A DNA stretch of 64,000 nucleotides from Paenibacillus luteus (GCF_006542765.1 NZ_SKCD01000044.1:62001-126000), one strand, 5' to 3'. Counted from the first letter of the stretch, positions 51,441 through 60,606 are shown. Numbers and translations are program-made. The notes: a model not told the origin generated them from the sequence alone.

Positions 51441-53075
51441 ATGAAAAATAGATGGCTGTTATTAAGCTTAGTAATTTCTCTAGCTTTTGCTGTTTTTGTA
51501 CCGAATCAAGCAGCAGCAGCGCCAGTGCCTTCTTATTCCTTAATCCCTTCGACACTGTCGATTCAAGCTGGCAGTGAGTTCACGGTTAAAGTCGAAGGCA
51601 GCAATATCGTCGATCTTTATGGCTATGAAGTAAACCTAACGTACGATTCAACTCGCTTGCAGCTTCAGGAATCCAAAGATAAGATCGGCGGTTTTGCTAT
51701 TGATCCAATCGTTACTCAGAATCAAATTCAATATGCGGGCACCAAGATCGGTCCTATGCAGGGGGATAATGGATCGTTAACATTAAGTGAATTTAAATTT
51801 AAGACAATTGCTACCGGTGCAGCTTCCATTTCCTTAACATCTGTCAAAGCGATTAATAGTCAATTGTTATCGACTGTACAATCCCCCACAGCTGGAGTAA
51901 GCATCCAGATTAGCTCGCATTCTGCTGTCAGCGGCAGTGAAGGCGTACAGGGGAATAGCAACGGTTTAACTCCAGTGAAAATAATCGATCAAATTGCTGT
52001 TGCGATAGTGGATTCCAATCAAAAATTCGTTTCTATTCTAAATAGCGACATTGGAAGCCTGCCGCTTAAAGTACAAACGCCACAGCTGACGATCAACGTT
52101 AAGCCGGAAGTGATACAAGGACTCCGAAACCAATTGGGGAATCTGAAGGATGCCTTGTTGATGGTTAAATTCATTCCAATTGTGGATGAGACAAGAAATG
52201 CCGAATCGATGCTGCAGCGTCACCATGCTAACGTGAAAATCGTCGGACAGCCTTATGATATTAGCCTTATGCTTGTTGCTCCAGACGGGCGCAAAGCAAT
52301 AGCGGAGCAAGTGGGGTCTGGTGTAGAGCTTATTTTCTCTTACTTGGACAAAGAAATAGATGAAGAGCTTCTAGGTGTCTATTATTTCAACGAAGCATCA
52401 AGAAGTTGGGAGTATGTAGGCGGTACGCTCGACGCTCCAACACATCGTGTAGCTGTTTCACTTGATCATCTGAGCAAATATGTATTGCTGGAGTACAACA
52501 AAACCTTTAAGGACATTCCCGCTGCTCACTGGGCATTCAGAACGCTGCAGATCATGGCAGCCCGGCATATTGTTAACGGTGTGACGGATGACGAGTTCAA
52601 GCCAAACGCATCCACGACTAGAGCCGAATTCACATCATTATTAGTCCGAGCACTTGGTATGAAATCAGAAGGTGCAGCTGTTACTTTTTCATCATTTGCC
52701 GACGTTTCAGCTGGGGCCTGGTATGCTGGCGACGTGGAAATGGCATACAAAGCGGGGTTAATCAACGGAATTTCTGAAGGGGAATTCGTCCCAAATGGAA
52801 AGATTACACGCGAACAGATGGCCGCCCTTATCGTAAGAGCTTTTCAATGGAAAACCAAGCAATCTATTCAGTCAGTGGATGTTCTAGAAGAATATAGTGA
52901 CGCTAACGCTGTTTCCGGATGGGCAGCCAAAGAAGTCGAAATGGCACTTGCTGCGGGTTTAATGAAAGGCAAACCAGGAGATGTGTTTGATCCAAAAGCG
53001 AATTCGCTTCGCGTGGAAGCGGCCCAGGCTATGATGAATCTCATGAACCAAATATCCATACTTGAAGGACTATAA
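51441..53075 (+). CDS. SLH-anchored cohesin-domain surface protein
   Basis: A 544-aa surface protein. Signal peptide (1-27, PNQAAAA), a cohesin-type beta-sandwich (~28-158, VDLYGYEVNLTYDSTRLQL), a long beta-rich middle region (~185-350), and three C-terminal S-layer homology repeats: FKDIPAAHWAFRTLQIMAA (~355), FADVSAGAWYAGDVEMAYKAG (~415; core quoted) and YSDANAVSGWAAKEVEMALA (~480). SLH repeats bind pyruvylated cell-wall polymer, so the cohesin would face outward. This is the layout of an anchoring scaffoldin. The start at ATG 51441 follows AAAGGATGG; an earlier frame start is unsupported. It follows the dockerin-bearing gene by 72 bases. Confidence 0.82.
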   Translation: MKNRWLLLSLVISLAFAVFVPNQAAAAPVPSYSLIPSTLSIQAGSEFTVKVEGSNIVDLYGYEVNLTYDSTRLQLQESKDKIGGFAIDPIVTQNQIQYAGTKIGPMQGDNGSLTLSEFKFKTIATGAASISLTSVKAINSQLLSTVQSPTAGVSIQISSHSAVSGSEGVQGNSNGLTPVKIIDQIAVAIVDSNQKFVSILNSDIGSLPLKVQTPQLTINVKPEVIQGLRNQLGNLKDALLMVKFIPIVDETRNAESMLQRHHANVKIVGQPYDISLMLVAPDGRKAIAEQVGSGVELIFSYLDKEIDEELLGVYYFNEASRSWEYVGGTLDAPTHRVAVSLDHLSKYVLLEYNKTFKDIPAAHWAFRTLQIMAARHIVNGVTDDEFKPNASTTRAEFTSLLVRALGMKSEGAAVTFSSFADVSAGAWYAGDVEMAYKAGLINGISEGEFVPNGKITREQMAALIVRAFQWKTKQSIQSVDVLEEYSDANAVSGWAAKEVEMALAAGLMKGKPGDVFDPKANSLRVEAAQAMMNLMNQISILEGL

Positions 53076-53094
53076 ATGTAATGTCAGACCATTA
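53070..53094 (+). promoter_or_regulatory. Shared operator-like motif (copy 2)
   Basis: CTATAAATGTAA, seven bases, CCATTA; the left end overlaps the SLH gene stop. TATAAT lies at 53115-53120, a few bases further away than in the other copies, and there is no cre site here. Confidence 0.55.
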
Positions 53095-53155
53095 AGATCG
53101 AAAATCGGATTCGATATAATAAACTTGTTCATCTTTACTATCAGGAGGAGATACA

Positions 53156-54691
53156 GTGAAGCTAAGTTTTCAGGAATATAAAAGTAAATTGGAAGGCTGT
53201 TGGTTAGGGAAAAATATTGGAGGGACGCTCGGAGCTCCTTTTGAATGTAAACGCGGCGTATTCGATGTTTCGTTTTATACACAGGAGCTGTATGGGGAGC
53301 CTTTGCCGAATGATGATTTGGATTTGCAACTGATCTGGTTGAATGCAGCCGAAAAATATGGAAGCGCTTTGAATGCGCAAATATTAGGCGAATATTGGAT
53401 TTCTTATATCTCTCCTAATATGGGGGAGTATGGAGCTGGAAAAAATAACTTGCGTGCAGGAATCGTTCCGCCTCTATCGGGCTACAATCATAATCTTTAC
53501 CGCGATAGCAACGGTGCGTTCATACGCTCTGAGATTTGGGCCTGCCTGGCACCCGGCCATCCTGAAATTGCTGTTAAATACGCCTATGAGGATGCAATCG
53601 TCGATCATAGCCATGAAGGGGTTTATGCGGAGGTTTTCTGCGCTGCTATCGAAAGTGCAGCTTTCGTAGAAAGTGATACCTACCGTTTAATAGACATCGG
53701 ACTATCCTATATACCTGAAGATTCCGGGATTGCGAAGGCCGTTCATACGGCCATTCATTCTTATCAATCGGGAGCTACTTGGCAAGAGGCGAGAATACAT
53801 GTTTTAACGGCTGTTCCTGGAAGCTTTGGGCTTCTGAGTACTTCCGCGATACAGCCTCAAGCTGAAGGGGATATTCCAGTAGGGCCCATTGGTTACGATG
53901 CTCCTAGTAATGTAGGCATTATGATTATCGGTTGGTTGTACGGGGAAGGTGATTTCGAGAAAAGTATTTGTATCGCGACGAATTGTGGAGAAGACGCGGA
54001 CTGTACAGCTGCCACGATTGGGTCCATTATGGGCATTATTCTTGGCAAAGAGGGGCTTCCTGCGAAATGGCTCGATCCCATTGGCGACTCCATTAAGACA
54101 ATAACGCTTAATGTATGCGATCAGGGTACACGAATTCCTTCTACGGTCGGAGAGCTGACTGAACGAGTGATGCGGCTTGCTCCTGAATTTCTGGGCACCG
54201 AGTTTTGCGATCTGCTTCATCCGGGGGAAGGTTATCTGATCGAAATGAATGAAGGCGATCAACTGCTCGACCATCCCGTTCACATTAATGCATGGAAAGA
54301 CAGAAGCTTTAAGGATACGTTATCGCTGAGTCCATTTACGGTAAAATATGATTTTACTATTTTCAACGCTTTCCTGTATTATGGGCAGGAACCGGTGGTA
54401 AGTGAAGGAAAGCCTCGCTCCTTTAAGCTGATGATTGAAAATAATTTGTACATGCAGCAGTTTATTCAGGTGAAATGGCATGTTCCAACTGATTGGGAAG
54501 TATCACCGGGGGCACATCTGAGCTTTCCTCTAGAGCACTATCATTGCAACATCGGCACGACTGAAATTGAGTTTACCGTTACCGGGCATCAACTCACGCA
54601 ACCGAGATATGACCTCTTGATAGAAGTGACATCTGTAGGCCGCCCTACCAAAGGGATAATTCCTATCGTACTAATGAATAACGGCTATTGA
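53156..54691 (+). CDS. ADP-ribosylglycohydrolase-family protein
   Basis: A 511-aa protein with an ADPRH/DraG-type all-helical domain (~1-345). LEGCWLGKNIGGTLGAPFE opens it, NDDLDLQLIWLNA replaces the usual TDDT metal motif, and CGEDADCTAATIGSIMGI (~280-297) is the second metal motif. The last ~160 residues are a beta-rich extension (VSEGKPRSFKLMIENNLYM). In carbohydrate clusters this family may act as a glycosidase rather than on ADP-ribosylated proteins; that is an inference. AGGAGG precedes the GTG start. It has its own promoter with the shared motif and ends in a terminator. Confidence 0.8.
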   Translation: MKLSFQEYKSKLEGCWLGKNIGGTLGAPFECKRGVFDVSFYTQELYGEPLPNDDLDLQLIWLNAAEKYGSALNAQILGEYWISYISPNMGEYGAGKNNLRAGIVPPLSGYNHNLYRDSNGAFIRSEIWACLAPGHPEIAVKYAYEDAIVDHSHEGVYAEVFCAAIESAAFVESDTYRLIDIGLSYIPEDSGIAKAVHTAIHSYQSGATWQEARIHVLTAVPGSFGLLSTSAIQPQAEGDIPVGPIGYDAPSNVGIMIIGWLYGEGDFEKSICIATNCGEDADCTAATIGSIMGIILGKEGLPAKWLDPIGDSIKTITLNVCDQGTRIPSTVGELTERVMRLAPEFLGTEFCDLLHPGEGYLIEMNEGDQLLDHPVHINAWKDRSFKDTLSLSPFTVKYDFTIFNAFLYYGQEPVVSEGKPRSFKLMIENNLYMQQFIQVKWHVPTDWEVSPGAHLSFPLEHYHCNIGTTEIEFTVTGHQLTQPRYDLLIEVTSVGRPTKGIIPIVLMNNGY

Positions 54692-54710
54692 TACATGTTA
54701 GATCATATTG

Positions 54711-54740
54711 AAAAAAGTAAGCGTTCTCGCTTGCTTTTTT
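54711..54740 (+). terminator. Rho-independent terminator
   Basis: AAAAAAGTAAGCG pairs with CGCTTGCTTTTTT over a short loop. It closes the ADP-ribosylglycohydrolase-like gene. Confidence 0.85.
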
Positions 54741-54806
54741 CATGTTTCCGGACAAATTATATGTTTTAATGAGGTTAACGGCTAACCGATAGAAATGAGG
54801 TGCAGG

Positions 54807-56591
54807 ATGCACAATATTAGATTCAAATTTTCTAGTCTAGGCATGTCCAGAAAGCTGGTCATTATCTTTGTTTTCATGCTGATTATTCCGATTACCATCT
54901 CCGCGATCGTTTCTTATAACTATTACCGGAAATCAATTGAACAAAATACGGCTGATTACGTTTCACAAACGTCCTTGGAGGTTCTAAATCGAATAGAGGA
55001 TTATATTGAAGATATGCGTATGATTACGAAGATTCCGATGTACTCCAGCGAGCTTCAGAGCTACATCGCCTCTCCTGAGAATGGAATAGAGAAGGACAGC
55101 CGCATCGATTTTTTTATCCGCTTGATGTCCGATATGAAGAAGGGGACGAATGCGGTGTACATTTTCGACAATTATGGCAACACCTTTTACCGCAACAGTC
55201 TGGATGGCAACAATAAGGAGATTGCTACGCACTATGACCGCTTAAAGCAAATTGCAAGGGACCAGAGCGGCTCTGCCGTATTAATTAACACGCAAGCAGC
55301 CACAACAGCTTCTGGAAAAACGAAATATGTGCTGACGATGGTTCGAGACATCATTGATCTAACGACGTATAAACCGGTGGGTTTCGTCGCGGTTGAGACG
55401 GATTTAAGTGCGGTAGAAGCTTATTTCAAACATCTGGATCAAATTACAGGTGGTAAAACGACGATTGTGGATAATGAAAATAACGTTATTTTTGATAGCG
55501 CTTACGAAAATATATCAAGTCCCTGGGGAGACTTGGAAAGCATTGAGAAATCACAACAGGATTCGGGTAATTTCCATATTAATCAGAAAGGCGAGCAATA
55601 TTATGCCATTTATCTAACTTCTCAGAAGCTGGGCTGGAAAGTATATGTATACGTGAAAACAAAGGAATTGTTCAGCAAAGCAACGAAGGTTCGTAATTCC
55701 ACGCTAATTATCACTTCCGCCATTTTGCTCGTTACCTTGATCAGCTCCGTATTCATTTCCTTGGCGTTTACGAAACCGCTGCGGGCATTAACGCGGTTGA
55801 TGAAAAAGGTGCAGGAGGGGGATTTCACCGTCAGCTTCCCTGTCCGATTCTCGGACGAGGTTGGTATATTGGGACTTAATTTTAACCGGATGATTAAACG
55901 GATCGATGAATTAATTAAAGACGTACAAGCAGCCTCTTATCGCAAACAGGAGGCTGAGATGGAAGCATTGCAAGCGCAAATTAATCCACATTTCATCTAT
56001 AACACCTTAGAGACTTTAAGGATGAAGGCGCTGCTTAATGAGGATAGAGAGGTATCTCAAATGTCGTTATTCCTAGGTAAGTTGCTGCGATACAGCATTA
56101 TCCAAGGGCGAGAAATTGTTACGGTAAAACATGAAATCGAGCATCTGACGAACTATATCAAGCTTCAAAACTACCGATTCGAAAATCGGTTTCACCTGCA
56201 GAATCATATCGATGTCAAACTTGAAAACTACAAGATGATTAAGCTTGTCTTTCAGCCTATTGTTGAGAATGCCATATTCCATGGCCTTGAGAGTAGGTCG
56301 GGACAGGGAACCATCACGATTTCATCCAAGGTGGAAGGAGATTTCTGCTACTTCACCTTTGAAGACGATGGTATTGGCATGTCGCCTGATATGGTAAGTC
56401 AATTGAACAGCCGTATTCAGTTAGGAAATGCGAATGATAGCGGAAACAGGGCAACGGGGAGCGGCATCGGACTCAAAAATGTAAATGAACGGATTAAGCT
56501 TCACTTCGGTGCGAAGTATGGCTTGTTTGTTTACAGTGAGCTGGGGAAAGGTGCAATTGTACAATTGAAGCTTCCTTTTATCGAGAGTTGA
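54807..56591 (+). CDS. YesM-type sensor histidine kinase (second system)
   Basis: A sensor kinase of about 594 aa. Membrane segments lie at ~18-38 and ~293-315, with a dCache-like extracellular region between. A HAMP linker follows, then the His_kinase domain with LQAQINPHFIYNTLETLR (phospho-acceptor His395), and an ATPase with QPIVENAIFHGLE, DDGIGMSPD and GSGIGLKNV. GAGGTG is four bases before the ATG at 54807; ATG 54795 has no ribosome site. It is paired with the regulator 42 bases after it and likely senses the substrate of the transporter that follows. Confidence 0.92.
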   Translation: MHNIRFKFSSLGMSRKLVIIFVFMLIIPITISAIVSYNYYRKSIEQNTADYVSQTSLEVLNRIEDYIEDMRMITKIPMYSSELQSYIASPENGIEKDSRIDFFIRLMSDMKKGTNAVYIFDNYGNTFYRNSLDGNNKEIATHYDRLKQIARDQSGSAVLINTQAATTASGKTKYVLTMVRDIIDLTTYKPVGFVAVETDLSAVEAYFKHLDQITGGKTTIVDNENNVIFDSAYENISSPWGDLESIEKSQQDSGNFHINQKGEQYYAIYLTSQKLGWKVYVYVKTKELFSKATKVRNSTLIITSAILLVTLISSVFISLAFTKPLRALTRLMKKVQEGDFTVSFPVRFSDEVGILGLNFNRMIKRIDELIKDVQAASYRKQEAEMEALQAQINPHFIYNTLETLRMKALLNEDREVSQMSLFLGKLLRYSIIQGREIVTVKHEIEHLTNYIKLQNYRFENRFHLQNHIDVKLENYKMIKLVFQPIVENAIFHGLESRSGQGTITISSKVEGDFCYFTFEDDGIGMSPDMVSQLNSRIQLGNANDSGNRATGSGIGLKNVNERIKLHFGAKYGLFVYSELGKGAIVQLKLPFIES

Positions 56592-56633
56592 ATCTATTGG
56601 AGTAGTGTTTTCATCTAGAAAGGGGAGAGCCGT

Positions 56634-57368
56634 ATGCTAAATATTGTAATTGTGGATGATGAGGTAGCCATCTTAAAAGGAATGACCAAGCTCATAGGTG
56701 AAATGAATGCAAACTATCATGTAGTAGCTGCCTATAACAACGGACAAGAAGCGATAAACGCGATAAATACTATGCATCCGGGAAAGATCGATCTGCTTAT
56801 TACCGATATCAAAATGCCATTTATGGATGGTTTGGAGCTCATTAAGGAAATCAGGATCCATCATCCGGATTTGTCTTGCCTTATTATTAGCGGCTTCTCG
56901 GATTTTGATTATGCAAGGACAGCCATGCGCTACGGTGTAATTGATTATCTCCTTAAGCCGGTAGATCCGGATGAGCTCGATGAGAAGCTGTCTGCTATTC
57001 TTCTGGTCAAGCAGCCGCCAATTAAAGCGGCAGCAGTAAATGGGGATGAGAAGAAGGCGATTCGAGTCGTTAAAAGCTGGATATCGGATCATTATCAAAT
57101 GGATTTGGATATGATCGCTATCGCAGAACTGGTACATTTGAATCCGAATTATTTATCTCGCTTATTTAAGCTGGAGACGGGGGAAAGCTTGACTGGATAT
57201 TTAATTGATGTCCGGATGCAGAAGGCCAAAGAGCTTCTGATGGAGCAGACTGAACTAAAGGTTTATGAAGTAGCTGAACAAATTGGCTACCAGGATTCAA
57301 CGTATTTTACTAAGCTATTTAAGAAAATGAACGGTTATACGCCTTTGGAATATCGGAATAAGTGCTGA
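56634..57368 (+). CDS. YesN-type response regulator (short form)
   Basis: A 244-aa regulator, about half the length of the one at 9.8 kb because the middle region is absent. The receiver domain begins MLNIVIVDDEVAI and has Asp58 in LLITDIKMPF and Lys in DYLLKPVDPDE. The AraC domain (~140-244) reads MIAIAELVHLNPNYLSRLFK and VYEVAEQIGYQDSTYFTKLFKKMNGYTPLEYR (core quoted in parts). AGGGGAG precedes the ATG. It is the best candidate to bind the shared motif at 48.1, 53.1 and 57.4 kb. Confidence 0.92.
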   Translation: MLNIVIVDDEVAILKGMTKLIGEMNANYHVVAAYNNGQEAINAINTMHPGKIDLLITDIKMPFMDGLELIKEIRIHHPDLSCLIISGFSDFDYARTAMRYGVIDYLLKPVDPDELDEKLSAILLVKQPPIKAAAVNGDEKKAIRVVKSWISDHYQMDLDMIAIAELVHLNPNYLSRLFKLETGESLTGYLIDVRMQKAKELLMEQTELKVYEVAEQIGYQDSTYFTKLFKKMNGYTPLEYRNKC

Positions 57369-57389
57369 GCTGTAAATTCGTAATCGTAA

Positions 57390-57416
57390 CTATGGAAATG
57401 TAATTATAGACCATTA
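57390..57416 (+). promoter_or_regulatory. Shared operator-like motif (copy 3)
   Basis: CTATGGAAATGTAA, seven bases, CCATTA. This copy has two extra bases in the left block. TATGTT (57432-57437) follows at the same distance as TATGAT in copy 1. Confidence 0.6.
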
Positions 57417-57448
57417 AGGTCATGGAAATGCTATGTTACAATTTTATA

Positions 57449-57462
57449 TGTAAGCGATATCA
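57449..57462. promoter_or_regulatory. CcpA cre site before the second binding protein
   Basis: TGTAAGCGATATCA matches the cre consensus at all 14 positions. It starts 33 bases after the end of the shared motif, exactly as at 48.1 kb. Confidence 0.78.
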
Positions 57463-57508
57463 TCCGGCCGAATGGTTCAGCTGCAATAAGACAAATAGGG
57501 GGATTTCT

Positions 57509-58813
57509 ATGAAAAATAAATCACTGAGCAGTTTATTGGCAGTCGTTCTTTCTATGTCCTTGTTATCCGCATGTGGTGGAAATAATACAAGCAATAACAG
57601 CGGGCAATCAGAGGCGAGCACACCTCCAGCCGAGTCTGCAGCAGCATCGGAAACGCCGTCAACTAGTGAAATTAAAGGAAAGATTACTTTTGCAATCAAC
57701 CGTACGGATGTAGATGAGAAGCTCAAAGAATATGCGGACAAATTCCATGAGAAATATCCAGAAGCTGAAGTGGTAATCGAACCTATTAAGGATTATGAAG
57801 GCACTCTAAAAATCAGGTTAGCTTCCAATGAGGCACCGGATGTCATGTACATGAATGCGATTATCACGCCAACAACTGACTTATGGCCGGAGTTTTATGC
57901 TCCTATTGACGACCTTGATTACGAAGGGAAAACATACCTGCCGCTTTCTGAATATGAAGGGAAAGCTTATGCCGTAAGTGAAGGGGTATACGTGACTGGG
58001 GTTTTATACAATAAGAAAACATTTGCTGCAGCGGGTATTGACGCTGCTCCGAAAACCTATGATGAGCTGCTTGCTGCTTTGGAGAAATTAAAGGCCAAAG
58101 GGATTCTGCCGATGGGAAGCATGCTGAAAAGCAATTGGCCGCTCGGCACATGGGAGACGGTAGCCTTTGCGAATACAGCGGATTCCAATGCGATGTATGA
58201 GCAAATGGTTAACGAGGATGCCCCGTACAATCAAGAAAATCCGTTAGTAAAAGGATTCAGCTTTGTTAGAGATTTGGTGGATAAAGGGTATTTTGAGAAA
58301 GATCTATTATCCAGCGATTGGGATATTTTGCGGAAGCAAATGGCTTCTGGAGAAGTGGGTATGCTTTATCTAGCTAACTATGGTTTGGCAGCGTTAGAGG
58401 GAACGCCAGCAGAAGATATCGGATTTTTCCCGTTGCCCATTGATAATTCTGGAGAGCCCGTCACGATGATGACTCCAGGCTGGAATGTAGTCATTAATAA
58501 GAAAAGCAAAAATATGGAGACAGCCAAAGCTTTCTACAAATTTTGGATAGAGGAATCTGGTTATCAGGACTTTACAGGCATGATTCCTGCTCTTAAAGAT
58601 ATGAAATCCAATAATGCTCCGCTTGCCGAGTTCCTGGCTAACGGGCCACGCATCGTTACGGTATTGCCTCCGCCGGATCGTTACAACCAAATTTTGAATA
58701 AATCGCAAATTACGAATCCAACCATTCTACAAGAAATCATGTTGAACAAGGACAGCAACATTCAGCCTATATGGGATAAATACAATAAAAAATGGGCGGA
58801 TGCAAGAAAATAA
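57509..58813 (+). CDS. ABC transporter sugar-binding lipoprotein (second system)
   Basis: A 434-aa extracellular family-1 solute-binding protein. The lipoprotein signal ends in LLSACGG, followed by a Ser/Ala/Glu-rich tether. Fold landmarks are ITFAINRTDVDEKLKEYADKF (core), LASNEAPDVMYMN, GVLYNKKTFAAAGIDAAPKTYDEL (core) and a C-terminal PIWDKYNKKW. It differs from the larger LplA-type protein at 11.6 kb and is closer to MalE/UgpB-size proteins. The ATG has AGGGGGA six bases upstream. It leads the transporter genes and has both a motif copy and a cre site in its promoter. Confidence 0.92.
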   Translation: MKNKSLSSLLAVVLSMSLLSACGGNNTSNNSGQSEASTPPAESAAASETPSTSEIKGKITFAINRTDVDEKLKEYADKFHEKYPEAEVVIEPIKDYEGTLKIRLASNEAPDVMYMNAIITPTTDLWPEFYAPIDDLDYEGKTYLPLSEYEGKAYAVSEGVYVTGVLYNKKTFAAAGIDAAPKTYDELLAALEKLKAKGILPMGSMLKSNWPLGTWETVAFANTADSNAMYEQMVNEDAPYNQENPLVKGFSFVRDLVDKGYFEKDLLSSDWDILRKQMASGEVGMLYLANYGLAALEGTPAEDIGFFPLPIDNSGEPVTMMTPGWNVVINKKSKNMETAKAFYKFWIEESGYQDFTGMIPALKDMKSNNAPLAEFLANGPRIVTVLPPPDRYNQILNKSQITNPTILQEIMLNKDSNIQPIWDKYNKKWADARK

Positions 58814-58824
58814 TAAGGGGATTA

Positions 58825-58868
58825 TTGGAGAGCAGGGGCTTCGCTATACGCGTTCAACTGTTCTCCAA
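58825..58868 (+). other. Stem-loop after the second binding-protein gene
   Basis: TTGGAGAGCAG pairs with CTGTTCTCCAA over a 22-base loop, with no T-run. The first binding-protein gene has a hairpin at the same place. Confidence 0.6.
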
Positions 58869-58891
58869 ATAAGCCGGAAAGGCTGCTGAAT

Positions 58892-59782
58892 ATGGCTGTT
58901 CTATCATTAAGAATGCAGAAAATTATTATTCTGTGGTCGTTTCTGATTATTCCTTTGCTGCTGCTAGGTATATTCACTTATTACCCTGCATTCAGTTTGA
59001 TTACAATAAGCTTCACGAATTGGAATGGTATTTCATCAATAAAAACAGGAGTAGGCTTAGATAACTACATTCGGGTATTTAGTGATCCCAAGTATTTCGA
59101 AATCTTTAGTCATAACCTGATCTACTTTTTTGTAGGCTTTGTACAAATTGGGTTATCTCTTTATTTCGCTGTCATTCTAAACAGTAAGCTTCGTGGAAGA
59201 AATATCTTTCGTGCGATTCTGTTCTCGCCATATATCATTAATAGCGTAGCTATCGCTTTCATGTTTACCTTTCTGTTGAACAATGAAGTCGGTGCCCTGA
59301 ACGTCGTGCTGAAGGAGATCGGTCTTGAATCTTTATCCATGAATTGGCTGAGTGATCCAAAAATTATTAACTATACGCTGGCTTTTATGTCAACGTGGAA
59401 GTACATGGGTTTTATGATGGTTATTATTATAGGAGCCCTTCAATCGATACCGAATGATATTTATGAGGCAGCGAGCATTGACGGAGCAAACGGATTTCAG
59501 GCGTTCCGCTTCATTACACTGCCCAGCCTAAGAAGAATATTGGAATTATGCTTTTTCCTCAACCTGAATGGAGCTTTATCGGCCTTTGAATTTCCGTTTG
59601 TCATTTTCCCATCTGGCTCGCCGCTGGGCATGAGTGATACCTTCGTAACGAATACACTGCTGACCTCTTTCCGCTATAGTGATTTTGGTCTAGCTTCGGC
59701 AATGGGAGTTCTGTTAATGATTATTACCATCATTCTAGTTCTTGCTCAAAGATGGCTGTTCTTCGGGAGGGATGAGAAATGA
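58892..59782 (+). CDS. ABC sugar transporter permease, MalF/UgpA type
   Basis: A membrane protein with about six helices (296 aa). The EAA loop YEAASIDGANGFQAFRFITL (about 191-210) contacts the ATPase. A second possible ATG is at 58913. GGAAAGG precedes the first ATG. The next permease overlaps it by four bases (ATGA), so the pair is translated together. No ATPase gene follows. Confidence 0.92.
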   Translation: MAVLSLRMQKIIILWSFLIIPLLLLGIFTYYPAFSLITISFTNWNGISSIKTGVGLDNYIRVFSDPKYFEIFSHNLIYFFVGFVQIGLSLYFAVILNSKLRGRNIFRAILFSPYIINSVAIAFMFTFLLNNEVGALNVVLKEIGLESLSMNWLSDPKIINYTLAFMSTWKYMGFMMVIIIGALQSIPNDIYEAASIDGANGFQAFRFITLPSLRRILELCFFLNLNGALSAFEFPFVIFPSGSPLGMSDTFVTNTLLTSFRYSDFGLASAMGVLLMIITIILVLAQRWLFFGRDEK

Positions 59783-60591
59783 TTCGTACGCTCAAATATA
59801 TCAGTCTATTGATTGCAGCAATCTGCATCCTGTTCCCGCCCTACATCGTGATTGTTGCGGCGTTCAAGACTCCTACAGAGTTTGCCTTATCTGCGGGATA
59901 TGCACTTCCAGGCAGCTTCTTCAACTTTGATAATTTTGCAAATGTTTTGCAAAAGGGTAAATTCCTGCGTTCTTACTTTAATATTTCGTATATTATTATT
60001 CTCTCTCTCGCTGGAAATATTTTATTAGGCACGATGGTAGCTTACGCACTTGGAAGATTCCAATTCAAATTAAAGTCTTTGATTCTAGGTGCATATGCAG
60101 GTGCACTTGTCATACCTGGAATTACAACTCAGGTAGCGACTTTCGGAATTATTAAAAACTTGGGTTTGTTTAATACTCACTATTCTATGGTACTTTTATC
60201 ACTGGGTGCTGATGTTGTGCAAATCTATATTTATTTGCAATTTATTAAGAATATCCCTTATGAGCTGGACGAGAGCGCTTATTTAGAAGGAGCGTCCTTG
60301 TTCCGAATTTATCGATCTATTATCTTTCCGCTCCTGACGCCTGCAACAGCGACTATTCTGATCTTGCGCACGATCAGTATTTATAATGATCTGTATTCTC
60401 CATATTTGTATATGCCTTCACAGAGTTTAGGCGTTGTGACGACTGAGCTGATGAGGTTCTCGAACAGTTATGGCTCGTCCTGGACAATGCAGTCTGCTGC
60501 TATTATTCTCGTAGCGATTCCGATGGTTATCTTTTATTTGGTTCTTCAGAAATATATTTTTTCAGGTGTAGTTAATGGAGCCGTGAAATAA
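59779..60591 (+). CDS. ABC sugar transporter permease, MalG/UgpE type
   Basis: The partner permease (270 aa, about six helices), with the EAA loop DESAYLEGASLFRIYRSIIF. GGAGGGA lies before the overlapping ATG. It is followed after 15 bases by the GH130 gene, which suggests uptake of mannosides or a related beta-linked sugar. Confidence 0.92.
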   Translation: MIRTLKYISLLIAAICILFPPYIVIVAAFKTPTEFALSAGYALPGSFFNFDNFANVLQKGKFLRSYFNISYIIILSLAGNILLGTMVAYALGRFQFKLKSLILGAYAGALVIPGITTQVATFGIIKNLGLFNTHYSMVLLSLGADVVQIYIYLQFIKNIPYELDESAYLEGASLFRIYRSIIFPLLTPATATILILRTISIYNDLYSPYLYMPSQSLGVVTTELMRFSNSYGSSWTMQSAAIILVAIPMVIFYLVLQKYIFSGVVNGAVK

Positions 60592-60606
60592 GAAGGGGAA
60601 ATGATC

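Noticed and set aside
54914..57368. The second kinase/regulator pair as a duplicate of the first
   Set aside because: The two pairs differ in length, and the regulator lacks the middle region; they belong to the same class but are not a recent duplication.
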